A DNA stretch of 14,014 nt from ZLKRG08 sp051006515 (GTDB lineage: Bacteria; Actinomycetota; Actinomycetes; Nanopelagicales; Nanopelagicaceae), in contig JBPCTD010000035.1 of the NCBI GenBank assembly GCA_051006515.1, positions 1-14,014 on the forward strand, in the 5' to 3' direction. Position numbers and translations under genes: made by a program. Shown here piece by piece: positions 13,495-14,014 of this stretch (its first letter is position 1; every line of letters begins with the position of its first letter). The notes under the pieces were generated by a model. That model saw nothing but the letters and a program-made list of their open reading frames with translations, was not told where the DNA came from and did not search any database.

Positions 13495-14014
13495 GCGAGA
13501 TAAATAAAGAGCCGGTTCTTTCGGTAAAAGATTTCACCGTTGAATTCTGGGTAGATGGAGTTTGGTATCCAGCTGCAAAGGATATGAACTTCGATTTACG
13601 TCCTGGCCAAGTGCTAGCAATTGTTGGTGAATCAGGTTCTGGTAAATCAACTACCGCTATGGGCATCATGAGTTTGCTTGCATCTAATGCACGCATGACT
13701 GGCAGTGTAAAAGTTAAGGGCGAAGAGATGAATGGCGCTCCTACTAAATTACTGCGTAAGTTCCGCGGTAAAGAGGTCGCGTACATCTTCCAAGAGCCAA
13801 TGACTGCGTTAAACCCGGTTTACACCATTGGTTTCCAGATCATTGAAACCCTTCGTATTCACTTTGATATGGGACCAAATGAAGCGCGCGAACGTGCACT
13901 TGAACTTATCAAGATGGTTGAAATTCCGGATCCGGAAATTTCAATTGATAAGTACCCTCATCAACTTTCCGGAGGACAACGTCAGCGCGCCATGATTGCT
14001 CAAGCACTTGCTTG
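13491..14014 (+). CDS. DppD/OppD-type peptide ABC transporter ATPase, N-terminal part (3' end outside window)
   Basis: The first 174 residues of an ABC ATPase that runs off the window. After MSEINKEPVLSVKDFTVEFW, it shows Walker A GESGSGKST (46-54, Lys52), the Q-loop in IFQEPMTALNPVYTIG (99-114, Gln101) and the ABC signature LSGGQRQRA (159-167). QEPMTALNP and the spacing to the signature, with KYPHQLSGG just before it, are typical of the DppD/OppD subfamily of peptide importers. Walker B and the C-terminal oligopeptide-transporter extension lie beyond the edge. The TTG start overlaps the previous stop (TGA 13492-13494), so translation is probably coupled. It would energise the two permeases; a second ATPase (DppF-type) may follow or be fused outside the window. 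Confidence 0.92.
   Translation, partial: MSEINKEPVLSVKDFTVEFWVDGVWYPAAKDMNFDLRPGQVLAIVGESGSGKSTTAMGIMSLLASNARMTGSVKVKGEEMNGAPTKLLRKFRGKEVAYIFQEPMTALNPVYTIGFQIIETLRIHFDMGPNEARERALELIKMVEIPDPEISIDKYPHQLSGGQRQRAMIAQALA

Noticed and set aside
13418..13786. A 122-codon minus-strand frame across the DppC/DppD junction.
   Set aside because: It is antisense to the conserved Walker A and Q-loop coding sequence of the ATPase and has no family features.

Overview
The window looks like part of a streamlined, AT-leaning actinobacterial chromosome. It resembles free-living low-GC Actinobacteria such as the freshwater acI / Nanopelagicales lineage. That placement is inferred from several traits: family content (an SDR with a C-terminal DUF2867 domain, and an alpha/beta hydrolase fused to an ABC ATPase), very tight packing, frequent stop/start overlaps, several GTG or TTG starts, and -10-like boxes exactly six bases ahead of ATG codons, as in leaderless actinobacterial transcripts. 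There is no rRNA, tRNA, 16S fragment or other marker, so the placement is moderate confidence only. I see no mobile element, CRISPR array, phage gene or pseudogene.

Layout. (1) 1-616: the 3' part of an alpha/beta hydrolase, cut by the window edge. It converges on a two-domain NAD(P)-binding protein (613-2094, minus), and the two stop codons share the four bases TTAA. (2) A TspO/MBR membrane protein (about 2144-2611, plus) diverges from the SDR and converges on the next operon. (3) 2626-5990, minus: a two-gene ABC exporter. The first gene encodes a predicted extracytoplasmic serine hydrolase, a membrane helix and a cytoplasmic ABC ATPase in one chain; the second, overlapping by ATGA, encodes the ABC-2 permease. 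(4) 6077-8562, plus: divergent from (3) across 86 bp, a secreted copper type-II monooxygenase-like protein that retains equivalents of all six copper ligands, followed with a GTGA overlap by an MFS exporter. (5) 8793-14014, plus: a peptide-type ABC importer locus with a family 5 substrate-binding protein, two strong intergenic hairpins, an unusually long DppB-type permease, a DppC-type permease and the start of a DppD-type ATPase that runs off the window.

How the genes work together. The importer genes form a conventional binding protein - permease - permease - ATPase order. The binding-protein gene has its own strong ribosome binding site, a distinct codon choice suggesting high expression, and hairpins behind it that would let it be made in excess over the membrane parts. 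The back-to-back operons at 2626-8562 each pair a predicted exported enzyme (a hydrolase in one, a copper oxidase in the other) with a membrane exporter. Whether they share a substrate or a regulator cannot be told from sequence.

The most interesting items are the hydrolase-ABC fusion exporter, the copper-monooxygenase/MFS pair, the internal membrane insertion in the DppB-type permease, and the hairpin and 10-bp repeat region between the binding protein and the permeases.
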